This document shows positions 14,298 through 22,900 of a stretch of 29,367 nucleotides of DNA, piece after piece (the first letter of the stretch is position 1; each line of letters begins with the position of its first letter). This stretch comes from a virus. Position numbers and translations under genes: made by a program. A model generated the notes under the pieces. That model saw only the letters and a list, made by a program, of their open reading frames with translations. It was not told the DNA's origin and searched no databases. Where the stretch lies: the IMG/VR virus record IMGVR_UViG_3300036818_000033, positions 1 to 29,367 of that record, one strand, 5' to 3'.

Positions 14298-15202
14298 CCG
14301 ATCTCACCCCGGACACCGCGCGAGACGCCACCCCGGCCGCCCGACAGGTCGGCCTCGCGAGCGTGCTGGTCACCGGCCGAATATGCCTCCTGGTTGTGCT
14401 TGTGCGAGGCCCGGAGCCGGAATGATTTCGTATCCGGGTAAAGCTCCTTGAGGTACCTGTCGATGTCCTCCTTGGAGTTCCGCAGCACGAGCGCGGTTCC
14501 GGCCTCACGCTTGTTCTCAAGCTCATAGAGACGCCCGGACAGACGGCTCTTGTACCCTTCTGCGAACGACTTGATCCACTGAATCCTGTTGCCCGAGATG
14601 AGCGGCTTGACGCCGGTCTCCTTAGCCCACTTGTAGTAAACCCGCTTGACCGCCGACCCGGCCTTGGATGCCGTCGCCTGGTTCCCGTCCCACATCACGT
14701 CCGGCTTGATCCGCGCGATGTCGAGCCAGTTTAGGCCCATGTGATGAAGCCGGACGATGTTCTCCTGCTCGGGCTTCTCCGTCTCCCACTTCGGGGAAAG
14801 GCCGGATCCGAGGTGCAGGTACACCGTCGTGAACAAGATCTCGAAGAATGCGAGATCCGACTGGTACCCGTACACGACCGCACTGCATTCCACATTAAGC
14901 CGGTCGTAATTGTAGAAGAGCACCGAGCACCGGCAGTAGTCCGCGATCCGCGTGACGATGGTCACGAGATAGGGACGGGCAGGATTCTTCGGCCCGCAGA
15001 TATCGATCGTGATCTTGGTGGGCTTGCGCCGGTCCCCGGCAGCCTTGGACGCATCAACCTGTATCTGGTCAATGGACCACTTGTCCATGAGCATCTGTGC
15101 CTTCTCGGCACATGCCCGCGATTCGGCCGGGTTGGTCTCCGGGTGCTCGGCCCGCTCGATAAGCTTCCGGACCCGTGACAGGATCGTGTCGAAGTCGGCC
15201 AT
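14294..15202 (-). CDS. DUF2786-domain protein, 302 aa
   Basis: The N-terminus ILSRVRKLIERAEHP followed by NPAESRACAEKAQMLMDKW is the diagnostic DUF2786 helical pair (about residues 6-45); the rest matches the DUF7168-like partner region found in many actinophage relatives (that second name is from memory). Biochemical role is unknown; phage homologues sit among replication and early genes. ATG at 15202 shares one base with the TGA upstream (TGATG); a TTG one codon earlier is rejected. The C-terminal 60 residues are basic and Gly-rich. Confidence 0.85.
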   Translation of the reverse strand: MADFDTILSRVRKLIERAEHPETNPAESRACAEKAQMLMDKWSIDQIQVDASKAAGDRRKPTKITIDICGPKNPARPYLVTIVTRIADYCRCSVLFYNYDRLNVECSAVVYGYQSDLAFFEILFTTVYLHLGSGLSPKWETEKPEQENIVRLHHMGLNWLDIARIKPDVMWDGNQATASKAGSAVKRVYYKWAKETGVKPLISGNRIQWIKSFAEGYKSRLSGRLYELENKREAGTALVLRNSKEDIDRYLKELYPDTKSFRLRASHKHNQEAYSAGDQHAREADLSGGRGGVSRGVRGEIG

Positions 15203-15381
15203 CAAGCGCCCCCGTCCTGCACGACGAGCAGCAGTTCCCCAGGCTTGCAGTCGAGCGACTCCGTGATGTCCGCGATCTCGAATCCGTCCTTGACCGCGAG
15301 CGCGATGAGCGCGGCCTCACTGTCGGCTTCGTACGACGGCCCGGTTGCCCCGGCCGAAGGGGTAGCGATTGTGCCCTTCAT
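15202..15381 (-). CDS. Unknown small protein, 59 aa
   Basis: A short frame read directly from the sequence. ATG at 15381 follows the shared leader GGAACGGGAGGCAAG, a strong ribosome site. Residues 16-56 look folded and acidic (YEADSEAALIALAVKDGFEI, then PGELLLVVQDG). No family recognised. It is the first gene after a terminator-type hairpin and overlaps the DUF2786 start by one base, so the two are likely co-translated. Confidence 0.8.
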   Translation of the reverse strand: MKGTIATPSAGATGPSYEADSEAALIALAVKDGFEIADITESLDCKPGELLLVVQDGGA

Positions 15382-15418
15382 CTTGCCTCCCGTTCCTAGA
15401 CCTCCTAGTACCTAGAAA

Positions 15419-15443
15419 CCTACCGGGTATCTGGCCCGGTAGG
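15419..15443 (-). terminator. Hairpin between small early genes
   Basis: Perfect 9-bp stem cctaccggg/cccggtagg with a 7-base loop, followed on the minus strand by TTTCTAGG. It lies between the 81-aa and 59-aa genes, with the next ribosome site within 30 bases. It could be a terminator or attenuator; no promoter fits between it and the next start, so some read-through is needed. Confidence 0.6.
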
Positions 15444-15450
15444 CAACTAG

Positions 15451-15477
15451 GTTCCACAGGTTCTGGAAGTTCCGGAG
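15451..15477 (+). repeat. 9-bp tandem repeat, three units, just after a gene end
   Basis: Units gttccacag, gttctggaa, gttccggag. Begins 8 bases past the stop codon of the 81-aa gene and just ahead of the hairpin on the minus strand. Confidence 0.8.
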
Positions 15478-15484
15478 ATCTCTG

Positions 15485-15730
15485 CTAGGCGACTTTCGGG
15501 AACTTCGGCTGGCTCCCCGTGATCGATCGGTACAGCTTCTCCAGTTCGATGTACTTCTGCTGGTCTGCGATGTACTCGTCGGGCATGTTCCGGATCTCGC
15601 CGGGTCTGCGCGGGTAGTCGGTGTCGTACTGCTTCATATTGCCCGCGATCTCGGTCATGTGCTTGTAGACCGATTCCGCCAGCAGGATGCCTTCGTCAAG
15701 GTTCCCCTTGACCGTGAACGCCGCTATCAT
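15485..15730 (-). CDS. Unknown protein, 81 aa
   Basis: ATG at 15730 after TTAGGGAGGACGGC. A helical, charged small protein (DEGILLAESVYKHMTEIAGN, ADQQKYIELEKLYRSITG). Only MIAAFTVKG at the front looks like a beta strand. No family recognised. Stop TAG lies directly before a 9-bp repeat and hairpin. Confidence 0.75.
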   Translation of the reverse strand: MIAAFTVKGNLDEGILLAESVYKHMTEIAGNMKQYDTDYPRRPGEIRNMPDEYIADQQKYIELEKLYRSITGSQPKFPKVA

Positions 15731-15740
15731 GCCGTCCTCC

Positions 15741-15887
15741 CTAAGATCTCTTCGCTTCGCTATAGGCCGCTGTCTGCTTGGGCGTCGGGCGCTTCCACGT
15801 CACGACATGCAGTCCCTCACGAGTTCCGAGGTAGTCCAGGATCATGCGGAGTCCGACGAGACCGCAGAGTGAATAGAAAGCTCCCAT
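15741..15887 (-). CDS. Unknown small protein, 48 aa
   Basis: ATG at 15887 with ACCAGGAGGGCAAA immediately before it; this fixes the start well inside a longer open frame. The first 20 residues (GAFYSLCGLVGLRMILDYLG) are hydrophobic and may insert into or lie on a membrane; the rest is polar and basic. No family recognised. Confidence 0.7.
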   Translation of the reverse strand: MGAFYSLCGLVGLRMILDYLGTREGLHVVTWKRPTPKQTAAYSEAKRS

Positions 15888-15900
15888 TTTGCCCTCCTGG

Positions 15901-16311
15901 TTACGTGATCTTGGTGATGAACCGCAGGACGTGAATGATGCCCATCTCGTCCCGTACGAGCGGATCCCCTTCTGGCGTGAAACCCACACACTCAAGGAAA
16001 TCGCCAACCTTGAGTGTTGAATCCCGGACTGCCTTCGCGACGGACGGCGGCATGTACTCGAACCAGCCGCGCTTGTGCTTGACGAGTCCCGGCAGCCCGG
16101 TTTCGATGAACCGGCTAAGGCCGCCGCTCACCGTGGAATGCGGGATTCCTGTGCCGTCCGAGATATCGCTCACCGACTGCCGCTGTCCCGGACGGTCCTT
16201 GAGGTACTGGAGCGCTCGCTCGGAGCCACCCCAATGCCGGATGCGCCTGCCGCTAACCGCCGCTGCCCCGGGCACGGCAACTTCCGCACCCGGGGCCTTC
16301 TGGTCTTCCAC
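15901..16311 (-). CDS. Winged-helix DNA-binding protein, putative regulator, 136 aa
   Basis: Residues about 29-75 form a winged-helix pattern: ERALQYLKDRPGQRQSVSDI, then SDGTGIPHSTVSGGLSRFIE (recognition-helix region) and a wing GLVKHKRGWFEYM. The C-terminal 55 residues (VGDFLECVGFTPEGDPLVRD) are a small beta-rich domain. The family resembles MarR/IclR-type replication- or transcription-control proteins. GTG at 16311 with GGGAGGATAC (shared leader GAACGGGAGG). It is the third gene of the leftward operon, early enough to act as its regulator (inference). Confidence 0.7.
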   Translation of the reverse strand: MEDQKAPGAEVAVPGAAAVSGRRIRHWGGSERALQYLKDRPGQRQSVSDISDGTGIPHSTVSGGLSRFIETGLPGLVKHKRGWFEYMPPSVAKAVRDSTLKVGDFLECVGFTPEGDPLVRDEMGIIHVLRFITKIT

Positions 16312-16333
16312 GTATCCTCCCGTTCGGTCCGGC

Positions 16334-16528
16334 CTACTTCTTGACGTAGGCGTTGAGCCCGAGCACGATGTTCGTGCCGGGGATCACGGTGTTGCCGCCC
16401 GTGGTGGCCACGATCGTGCTCTTGCCGCTGCCCGACTCGCGGAGCTTCTTGGTCTTGTCGATCGTGAGGACGACCTTGTTCCCGGTCACGTTCACCGTGA
16501 TGTTCTCGCCCATGCTGGCCTCAGCCAT
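16334..16528 (-). CDS. Conserved small protein, 64 aa
   Basis: Beta-rich: ENITVNVTGNKVVLTIDKTK, then a segment with Ser/Thr/Gly ending in VIPGTNIVLGLNAYVKK. It resembles small proteins I recall from many actinophages, without a named function. ATG at 16528 after ACAGGAGGGTCAGAA, a strong site. Located between the DUF6011 gene and the winged-helix gene. Confidence 0.75.
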   Translation of the reverse strand: MAEASMGENITVNVTGNKVVLTIDKTKKLRESGSGKSTIVATTGGNTVIPGTNIVLGLNAYVKK

Positions 16529-16557
16529 TTCTGACCCTCCTGTTTTCTGTTGGAAGA

Positions 16558-16575
16558 CGTGACGGGATTGTCACG
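16558..16575 (-). other. Small hairpin over a gene end
   Basis: Perfect 6-bp stem CGTGAC/GTCACG with a 6-base loop covering the TGA of the DUF6011 gene. Too short and without a T-run to be a confident terminator. Confidence 0.35.
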
Positions 16576-17293
16576 CCGCTGCGAAGTACTGGATACAGAC
16601 CGGACCGATACCGTTCTCGATCGAAGTCTCGTCAGTAAGAGTCCTGCCGCACCGGCAGCACACGCCGTAGATCCGGCCGAACTTGACCGCCTCGTCTAGC
16701 AGCATCTTGACGTGCCCACGGACAAAGCGGGAAGCAAGACCGAGGTAGAGCCAGTTGATCACGGCAGGCACGGTGATCGTGTCGCCGTCCCGCTCCGGCT
16801 CCCGTTCTATGAGGAGCCGCTTAGCGACCATGTTCCCGGAACCGTGGACCGCTTTGTAGACCTTGAGGATCTCGCCGGTCTCCGGGTGCCGGTACATCCC
16901 CGCGTCGGCGTCGGTGAACCCCTTCGCGTCTTTCGACACGAACCACTCCGCGCGAATCTCCCGGATCCTGCCGGGTGCATACTCGAACTTCCCGGTCTCC
17001 CGGTCAAGGACCGTCGCGTACGGAAGCCTGGTCTTCCCGGAGATCTTCACGCGGTATTCGGTACCGTCCGGGGACCGGTACAGGCCCTCCTTTAGCTGCT
17101 CACTGGATATCGGAACTCGTTCGCCGCTTACGCCACGCGTGGCGGAACGGGCCGGACGGGACGGGAACCAGCCGCGCTCGTTGCCCGGCTCCGGGGGAGC
17201 ACCACCCGTGATCGCGCCCGCATCGATGTAGCACTGCTTCACGTCGGCAGCCGTAGCGTGTACCTTCTGGCAGTTGCCGCATATCGTCGCCAT
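16571..17293 (-). CDS. DUF6011-type zinc protein, 240 aa
   Basis: The C-terminus YGVCCRCGRTLTDETSIENG followed by IGPVCIQYF (about 211-238) is the DUF6011 pattern, a treble-clef-like zinc site with CxxC...GxGPxC. The N-terminus ATICGNCQKVHATAADVKQC is a second zinc-like knuckle. The centre holds a beta-rich domain (GLYRSPDGTEYRVKIS, MYRHPETGEILKVYK) that appears twice, a degenerate internal duplication, each time as YR.P.TG or PDGT followed by K. Function unknown; it is the first gene after the promoter at 17429-17458. ATG at 17293 after GAGGGAGGTAAGAC. Confidence 0.8.
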   Translation of the reverse strand: MATICGNCQKVHATAADVKQCYIDAGAITGGAPPEPGNERGWFPSRPARSATRGVSGERVPISSEQLKEGLYRSPDGTEYRVKISGKTRLPYATVLDRETGKFEYAPGRIREIRAEWFVSKDAKGFTDADAGMYRHPETGEILKVYKAVHGSGNMVAKRLLIEREPERDGDTITVPAVINWLYLGLASRFVRGHVKMLLDEAVKFGRIYGVCCRCGRTLTDETSIENGIGPVCIQYFAAA

Positions 17294-17359
17294 GTCTTAC
17301 CTCCCTCATCTCCTGGTCCCTCCGTACCGTACCCCTCTTGCCCTCTCTTCGCAAAGGGG

Positions 17360-17386
17360 GTTCCGTAAGTTCCGGTAGTTCTGGGA
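17360..17386 (+). repeat. 9-bp tandem repeat, three units, in the early leader
   Basis: Units gttccgtaa, gttccggta, gttctggga. Lies between the promoter and the DUF6011 gene, so it would be in the 5' leader of the early transcript. Confidence 0.8.
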
Positions 17387-17428
17387 CTCGCGGGGAGAGT
17401 GGTATGCGGTAAATGCCCTCTTCGCCCC

Positions 17429-17458
17429 ACTATAGGCGCATAAATTGTGATTTGGCAA
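17429..17458 (-). promoter_or_regulatory. Sigma-70-like promoter, leftward
   Basis: On the minus strand TTGCCA (17458-17453), an 18-base spacer and TATAGT (17434-17429), five of six matches to each consensus hexamer. The local sequence is AT-rich in an otherwise GC-rich window. It would start near 17421 and give a leader of about 130 bases before the DUF6011 gene. Confidence 0.7.
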
Positions 17459-17593
17459 TTAATCACGCTTCCGGCTCGCAAAGGCAGGCGATCTCGGCTA
17501 GCATTGCTTCCGGTACGCGGACCCTCCTGGTCCATGTTCCTAGTGGCGCGGGTGGCCTTGCCCTCCCGTTCGGTCATCCGCGCCTAGGACACC

Positions 17594-17652
17594 GAAGGCC
17601 CGGCTCTCTATCCTCCCAACGCCGCAGGGAGTGCTAGGAGAGCCGGGCCTTC
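17594..17652 (-). terminator. Strong hairpin after the tail-fibre gene
   Basis: Perfect 15-bp inverted repeat (17594-17608 with 17638-17652) with a 29-base loop that can itself pair (CTCCC/GGGAG). It starts 34 bases past the stop of the GH135-like fibre gene. No T-run follows on the minus strand, so it may end transcription with a factor or protect the 3' end of the late mRNA. Confidence 0.7.
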
Positions 17653-17663
17653 TCTGGTCTCTA

Positions 17664-17690
17664 GTTCCGGAAGTTCTGGAAGTTCCTAGA
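17664..17690 (+). repeat. 9-bp tandem repeat over a stop codon
   Basis: Units gttccggaa, gttctggaa, gttcctaga. The last unit covers the TAG stop (17686-17688) of the fibre gene. Confidence 0.8.
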
Positions 17691-19965
17691 GCAGTGGCAC
17701 GTAGAAGTACGGGGTTTGCGACTGGGAAGTTGTGATGGCCCCCATCGTGTCACCGATGTTCGGCGGAGTGGTAAGCCCGGTGCTAGAGGCTCCTGCCAGT
17801 GTCAGAGCATTAGTGATTCCGGTACCTGCCGGATTTCCTCCGGCCACCGATGCCCCGGCAACGAAGATTGGCGGCCCGCTCGCTGCCACCATTATCCCGA
17901 AGTAGTACGGGCCGTCGTACGGCAGCACTCCGGGCACAGTGAAGTCGAGCGGGTAGAAGGTAGCTGTGGCTCCCCACACCGTGGCCGCGTCCGTCTGGTC
18001 TGCGGTAACGAAGATTACCTTGCGGGAAGAGTCGAGAATCACATACCAGCCGTGTGTGCCGCCTGTCTTCGCGGTGCTGCCTGTGAGCGCGACTGCCCGG
18101 CCGATGGGGGTTCCCTTAGCTCCGCCGAACGCGACGAGGTTAAGCGTCCCGGAGACGACCGCAGCAGGGATAGCCGTGGCCCGCAGACGCGGCATAGAGG
18201 CCACCACGGCTATCTCCGGGTGCGTGAGCAGGTCCGGGTCGGTCGGGGTGGTCACGTCGGCCGTAGCGCCGACCACGAGCGCGTTGTTGAACGTCGCCGT
18301 CTGGTTCGAATCGGCAGTCCGGACGGCCGAGATGACGTACTTGGCTGCTGTGAGCGTCGGCAGGCCGCTGTTGACCGTGCGCCGGACAGTCCATGCGATT
18401 CCGTCCGGGCTGGTGTACCACTTCGCGACTCCGGATGAGAAAACGATCTTCCACCACTTGTGCGTCGTGCCGGAGAATGTCAGTGTCGTGTCGGAGTTCG
18501 TGCCACCGGACCGGCTCCGCATGAGCAGGTTGGTCCCGGCCCGGCCGATGGCCAGCGAGTTGTTCGCGTCCACCTGCAGTTGCATGAGCGTCGTCGCGCT
18601 GGCAGCGCTCGGCGTCGTGACCGCCTCGATCTCGGCCCGCTTCCCGGTGAAGTCGAACGCGCTCACCGAATCGAGATGATCGTTGCCGCTAGCCGTCGCG
18701 GTAAGCTGCAGTGCAAGGCTGGCGATTGTTGCCGTACTTCCCACTGGAACCGTCCACAGAGCAGAGAAGTTCACCCCGTCGAAGTTCTGGAAATCGTCCT
18801 CAACGTCCGGAGCCCAGATGTTCTCCGGATACGGCTGGGATGCGATCTCATTGATGAGATCCTCGAAGTAGGCGTTCGGGTCCGTTGGGGCGGGAGTCTT
18901 GCCCCCGCCGACCGAGCCCGGGACCGCTCCGTACGGGTTCGGCAGCGTGCCGTCCGTGATGTAGACGTTGCCCGCCCGGTATTCCCGTGCCAGGACAATG
19001 GCCTCATCCCGCTTGAAGCTGTCGTACGCCCCGAACACCACGTGCAGGAACCGGTCGGCCGCGTAGTTGATTTCCCAGCCCGCATTCGCGTGCGCCCGGT
19101 ACATGCCGATGTCGCCCTCGAAGTTCGAGACGATATCGCAGGCCGTCATGTAGCTCTCGTCTACGACGGTGCCCGGGTTGATCACCACGATCCGGAGGCC
19201 AGTTGTCTTAGCCTTCACGTAATCGTGCAGGTCGGTGTAGTAGCCGAGGTTCGGCGCGTCGTTCGTGACCTCATCGAACATGATCCCGTCAACGCCATAC
19301 CACGTGAACCAGTCATCGATCTGTGGCTTGACGATCGTGGCCGCGTCCTTCGTGGTGAATGCGGTATCCACGTAGCCGAAGACCAGCATTCCGGCCGCCT
19401 TCATTTCCGCGATCTGCGTGGTGAAGTCGGTGTTTATGCTGGTACCCGGACCGCTGTCCGCGTTGACGAATACGAACGACAAGTACGGCGCAGCCTTCTG
19501 GAATTCGGCCCAAGCGCCACCACCCGTGTCAAAGAAGGACGGGTACACGTAGAACGGGCCGCCGACCCGGATAATCGCGTCTCCGCTCTGCTCCCCGGCC
19601 GCTGTCGTCGTGCCGCCCCCGCCGAACGCGGCGATCTGCGCTTCCATCGTGTCAAGCTCTGCCGACGTGTCGGTGGCGAACACCCAGTACCGGGGACCGG
19701 CCCCCGAATTGGCATCGAGTGCCATCCTGCGCGTATCCGGCGATGTGGCCGGACCCTGGAACTCCGGCAGGAAACCGGCCGAGTCGGTGTCTATCGACGT
19801 TGCCGCAACACCCGTTGAGTCAAGCAGGTCGGTAATCTGCGAACCACCAGAAAGTGCGTCAAAAAACAGGATCGTTGCCGAGGCAACCGGCTCGGCATCA
19901 CTCGTCGTCCCGTCAATCGAGAAAACCCAGTCGGTAGCCCCGCCGCCAAACTTGTGCCGTGCCAT
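17686..19965 (-). CDS. Tail fibre/depolymerase with spherulin-4 (GH135-like) glycosidase domain
   Basis: 759 residues in four parts. Residues 1-125 are a tail-attachment-type head domain. Residues about 134-375 read as a spherulin-4/GH135-like TIM barrel: YVYPSFFDTGGGAW, YLSFVFVNADSGPGT, AGMLVFGYVDTAF, WYGVDGIMFDEVTND (acidic pair D231/E232), RIVVINPGT and HVVFGAYDSF are successive strands. This family includes fungal Sph3, which cuts galactosaminogalactan. Residues about 388-575 are a LamG/concanavalin-like binding domain (DDFQNFDGVNFSALWTV). The last 180 residues form a beta-rich tip. It follows the repeat fibre by 9 bases; ATG at 19965 after TTTAGGGAGACAAC. Likely role: breaking host surface or capsule polysaccharide during adsorption (inference). 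A strong hairpin follows. Confidence 0.8.
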   Translation of the reverse strand: MARHKFGGGATDWVFSIDGTTSDAEPVASATILFFDALSGGSQITDLLDSTGVAATSIDTDSAGFLPEFQGPATSPDTRRMALDANSGAGPRYWVFATDTSAELDTMEAQIAAFGGGGTTTAAGEQSGDAIIRVGGPFYVYPSFFDTGGGAWAEFQKAAPYLSFVFVNADSGPGTSINTDFTTQIAEMKAAGMLVFGYVDTAFTTKDAATIVKPQIDDWFTWYGVDGIMFDEVTNDAPNLGYYTDLHDYVKAKTTGLRIVVINPGTVVDESYMTACDIVSNFEGDIGMYRAHANAGWEINYAADRFLHVVFGAYDSFKRDEAIVLAREYRAGNVYITDGTLPNPYGAVPGSVGGGKTPAPTDPNAYFEDLINEIASQPYPENIWAPDVEDDFQNFDGVNFSALWTVPVGSTATIASLALQLTATASGNDHLDSVSAFDFTGKRAEIEAVTTPSAASATTLMQLQVDANNSLAIGRAGTNLLMRSRSGGTNSDTTLTFSGTTHKWWKIVFSSGVAKWYTSPDGIAWTVRRTVNSGLPTLTAAKYVISAVRTADSNQTATFNNALVVGATADVTTPTDPDLLTHPEIAVVASMPRLRATAIPAAVVSGTLNLVAFGGAKGTPIGRAVALTGSTAKTGGTHGWYVILDSSRKVIFVTADQTDAATVWGATATFYPLDFTVPGVLPYDGPYYFGIMVAASGPPIFVAGASVAGGNPAGTGITNALTLAGASSTGLTTPPNIGDTMGAITTSQSQTPYFYVPLL

Positions 19966-19974
19966 GTTGTCTCC

Positions 19975-22900
19975 CTAAACTGGCTGAATAACGAGCGGGC
20001 CTCTTACGACCGTCGTCTCTGCACTGTCCTCGTTCGCTATCGCGTCGATACGGTGCCACATCGTACCGGGAATACTCACATTACTGCCGGGAATCGTCAC
20101 CGCAAGCTTGCCGCCCTCCGCATCGATTACCGAACCGTCAATCTGGACTCCGGTCTCGTCGTCCGCAGTATCCGTCGCCTTGATCGTCATCCGGATCGTG
20201 TAATCGGTGAGATCGAATGCGGCCGTCCCGTCGAACGCGGTGAATTCCCTGGTAACTGTATTTCCTTGCGGGACAGTAATGATAACCGTGCTGGCCACGA
20301 CGAAGTTCCTTTCCATAATTCCGGTAATAGCGATCTCTGCAGTCATAACCGCTCCAGCCGGAGGATCCGGGCGGCCTGTCACACCTTGACCCGGATCCAC
20401 CGTACCGGTTACCGGCCCCGTGGGGTGGTCCGGGAAGTTGCCCCCGGAAACGCGCATCTTCGGCAGCACAACCGCAATGTCGCCAGTGTTACCGGAGTCG
20501 GCCCGCACCCGCATTTTCGGCAGCGAAACACTTCCGCTGCCTAGCACGATTAGCGTGCCGTTTGCCAGCACCGACATCTTCGGCAGCCGGACGGCAGCAG
20601 CACCCGTAGTTAGCTCGGATCCGGCCGCCGAGACGCTCATCTTCGGCCGGGTGACGGCCACCACGCCGGTAACGACGACAGAGCCCGTCCCTGCGGCGCT
20701 CATCTTGCGCAGGGCGGCCGATCCGGTGCCGGTCACCACCGGGGCACCCGTAGCCTGCACGCGCATCTTAGCGAGGCTTACAGCGCTGCTCGCGGTCACC
20801 AAGAGTGTGCCGGATGCCGACACTGACATCTTCGGCATGCGCACGACACCGCTTGAGGACGGCGGCGGACCCGCATCTCCCGGTCCGGCCGCTGCCACAG
20901 ACATCTTCTTGAGCGCTGCGGCAACCGTGCCAGTTACTGCCGGGGCACCCTCGATATCCACCGAAGGCTTGTGCATCGATACTGCGGCGGTTCCGGTTAC
21001 CGTCAGGGTTCCCGAAGCTGCGGCGGACATCTTTGGCAACGCCACGCTGGCGAGAGCGGTAACGATGAGCGTGCCCGAGGCCGACACGGACGGCTTGTGC
21101 ATAGAGACCGCAGCATCGCCAGATACAACCGGCGCACCTTCGGCGGCCACACTCATCTTCCGGAGCGTTACCGCCGCATCGGACGTGACGACGACGGAAG
21201 CCTCAATGTCTGCCGACATCTTGTGCATCGAGATCGCGATGTCGCCGGAAAGAGACAGCGATCCTGCCGCAGCCACAGCAGGCTTGTGCATTGAGATCGC
21301 GATGTCTCCAGTTACAACAACAGTTCCGGACGCAGCCACAGCAGGCTTGTGCATCGATACGGCAGCACTGCCAGATACCACCGGAGCGCCGGCCGCAGCT
21401 ACGCTCATCTTGTGCATCGAAACAGCAGCCGTCGCTGTTACCACTTCGGCACCCGTGGCGGAGACCGAAGGCTTGTGCATCGAGACAGCAATAGTCCCAG
21501 ACAGGGAAAGAGATCCGGATGCCGCCACAGCAGGCTTGTGCATAGAAACAGCGGCGGTCCCGGTCACCACCTCGGTTCCGCTCGCGGCCACCGAAGGCTT
21601 GTGCGTGTGGACGGCAATGGTTCCTGTGACAACTGGCTGACCGGCAGCAGCCACCGAAGGCTTGTGTGTGTGAACTGCGGCCGTTCCAGTCACGACGAGT
21701 GTTCCGGATGCTGCAACGGACGGCTTGTGTGTGTGAACTGCGATAGTCCCCACATCGGCCGCAGACGGGGCATCCGCGACCCAGATTCCCGCATATTCCT
21801 GACCGGTAGCGTTTCCCTTGACAACCTCGGTCCAGGTACTCCCGAGAAGATCGGAAACCGAGATCGTGACCGCGCCCGTAGCCCCATTCGATGCGACTAG
21901 CAAGACCATAAGGCTGCCGCCCGGTGGCGTGAACTGGCTCGTGGAAACAGACGTGTCTTGCGGAGCTACCGCAAAGCCGGGTGACGACGCGTCTTTCGTT
22001 GGGGCAACTCCGGAAACAGCGGGCAGTATTTCCAGTCCTGCAAAGCTGCCGTTGAAGGAGTCCACCGAGCCATAGGTGGCAGTACCGGGCGTAACTGTCG
22101 CCGCCGCGAACATCGTCCCGTACTGCTGACTCATCCAGTTGTCATTCTGGTCGTCTAGGGACGTGAAATTAGCCGTAGGGTTGTTGTTGCCTCCGCCAGT
22201 GGTTCCGGATGACCCGTTTTCCAGAGCACCGAGCACAATCGACCCGGCTGTCGTGGTGGTGATCGATGCTTCGTGAGCGGCAGCAGCCGACTGTGAAGCT
22301 TTACCGGTACCGCTGTTCTGTGTTGCGGCATTCTTTGCTCCGGTGTAAACCAGCAGCCGGGCCGATATTCCGGGCCTAGTTGACCCGCCCTGAGTGACGG
22401 TAACGATATTCGACCCGGCAGTAACCGACGGCCGTATTACCAGGATTACGGAACATCCGCGCGCCGTGGAATTAGAGGAGAAGCTCCCGCTGTCCGTGAC
22501 TACCGCAGCGGTAGACAAACTAGCTTTATGCAGACAGGCAAGCTGCCCGGATGCCGAAACACCCGAACCGTTGATGTCCTTTGTCCACCCGGTTCCGGTG
22601 TCGGTAAAAGTCAGGCTGCCAGGAGTGCGCTGTATTCCGAAAACAGCCAGCCCCATGCATCCGGCCACCGATGGCTTCTCAGCGGTCGAGCATGTCATTG
22701 AGGTAAGAGTTGTGGTTGTGGTGCCGTTTGGCGTGCTCCCGAATGTATCGAGCGGCGAGTCGGTATCCGCACCGGAAAACTCGTAAAGAGTTACATCGGT
22801 AGCAGGAGTGCCCCCGGAGTTAGTGACGGTGAATGAGGGGGCCGAATCACTTCCGGCAGCTTTCTTTGTGAATACTGTGATTCTGACAGTTAGCGGAGTA

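Larger units (their letters stand above)
17294..17685. other. Gene-free divider between late and early blocks
   Basis: The only gene-free stretch above 300 bases. Going in the transcription direction (high to low coordinates) it holds a 9-bp repeat at the end of the fibre gene, a 15-bp hairpin (17594-17652), a copy of the GAACGGGAGG leader at 17562-17571 without a start codon at proper spacing, a foldable CCTAGGCGCGG/CCGCGCCACTAGG pair, a sigma-70-like promoter, and a second 9-bp repeat (17360-17386). A 112-codon open frame (17239-17577) has no ribosome site and is rejected. Confidence 0.75.

Noticed and set aside
17239-17577. 112-codon minus-strand frame in the divider
   Set aside because: No ribosome site, low-complexity Arg/Thr/Gly sequence, and it runs into the DUF6011 gene in another frame.
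18460-19818. 452-codon open frame on the plus strand
   Set aside because: It lies opposite the GH135-like fibre gene, is Arg/Val-rich with no recognisable motif, and has no ribosome site; it is a mirror of GC-rich codon use.
20420-21640. 406-codon plus-strand frame with repeated residues
   Set aside because: Its repetition only reflects the 63-bp coding repeats of the minus-strand fibre gene; no start signal.
20438-21747. Regular repeats that might suggest a CRISPR array
   Set aside because: The 63-base units are continuous coding sequence with no unique spacers between identical repeats, and no cas operon is near; the Cas4-like gene belongs to a phage recombination set.
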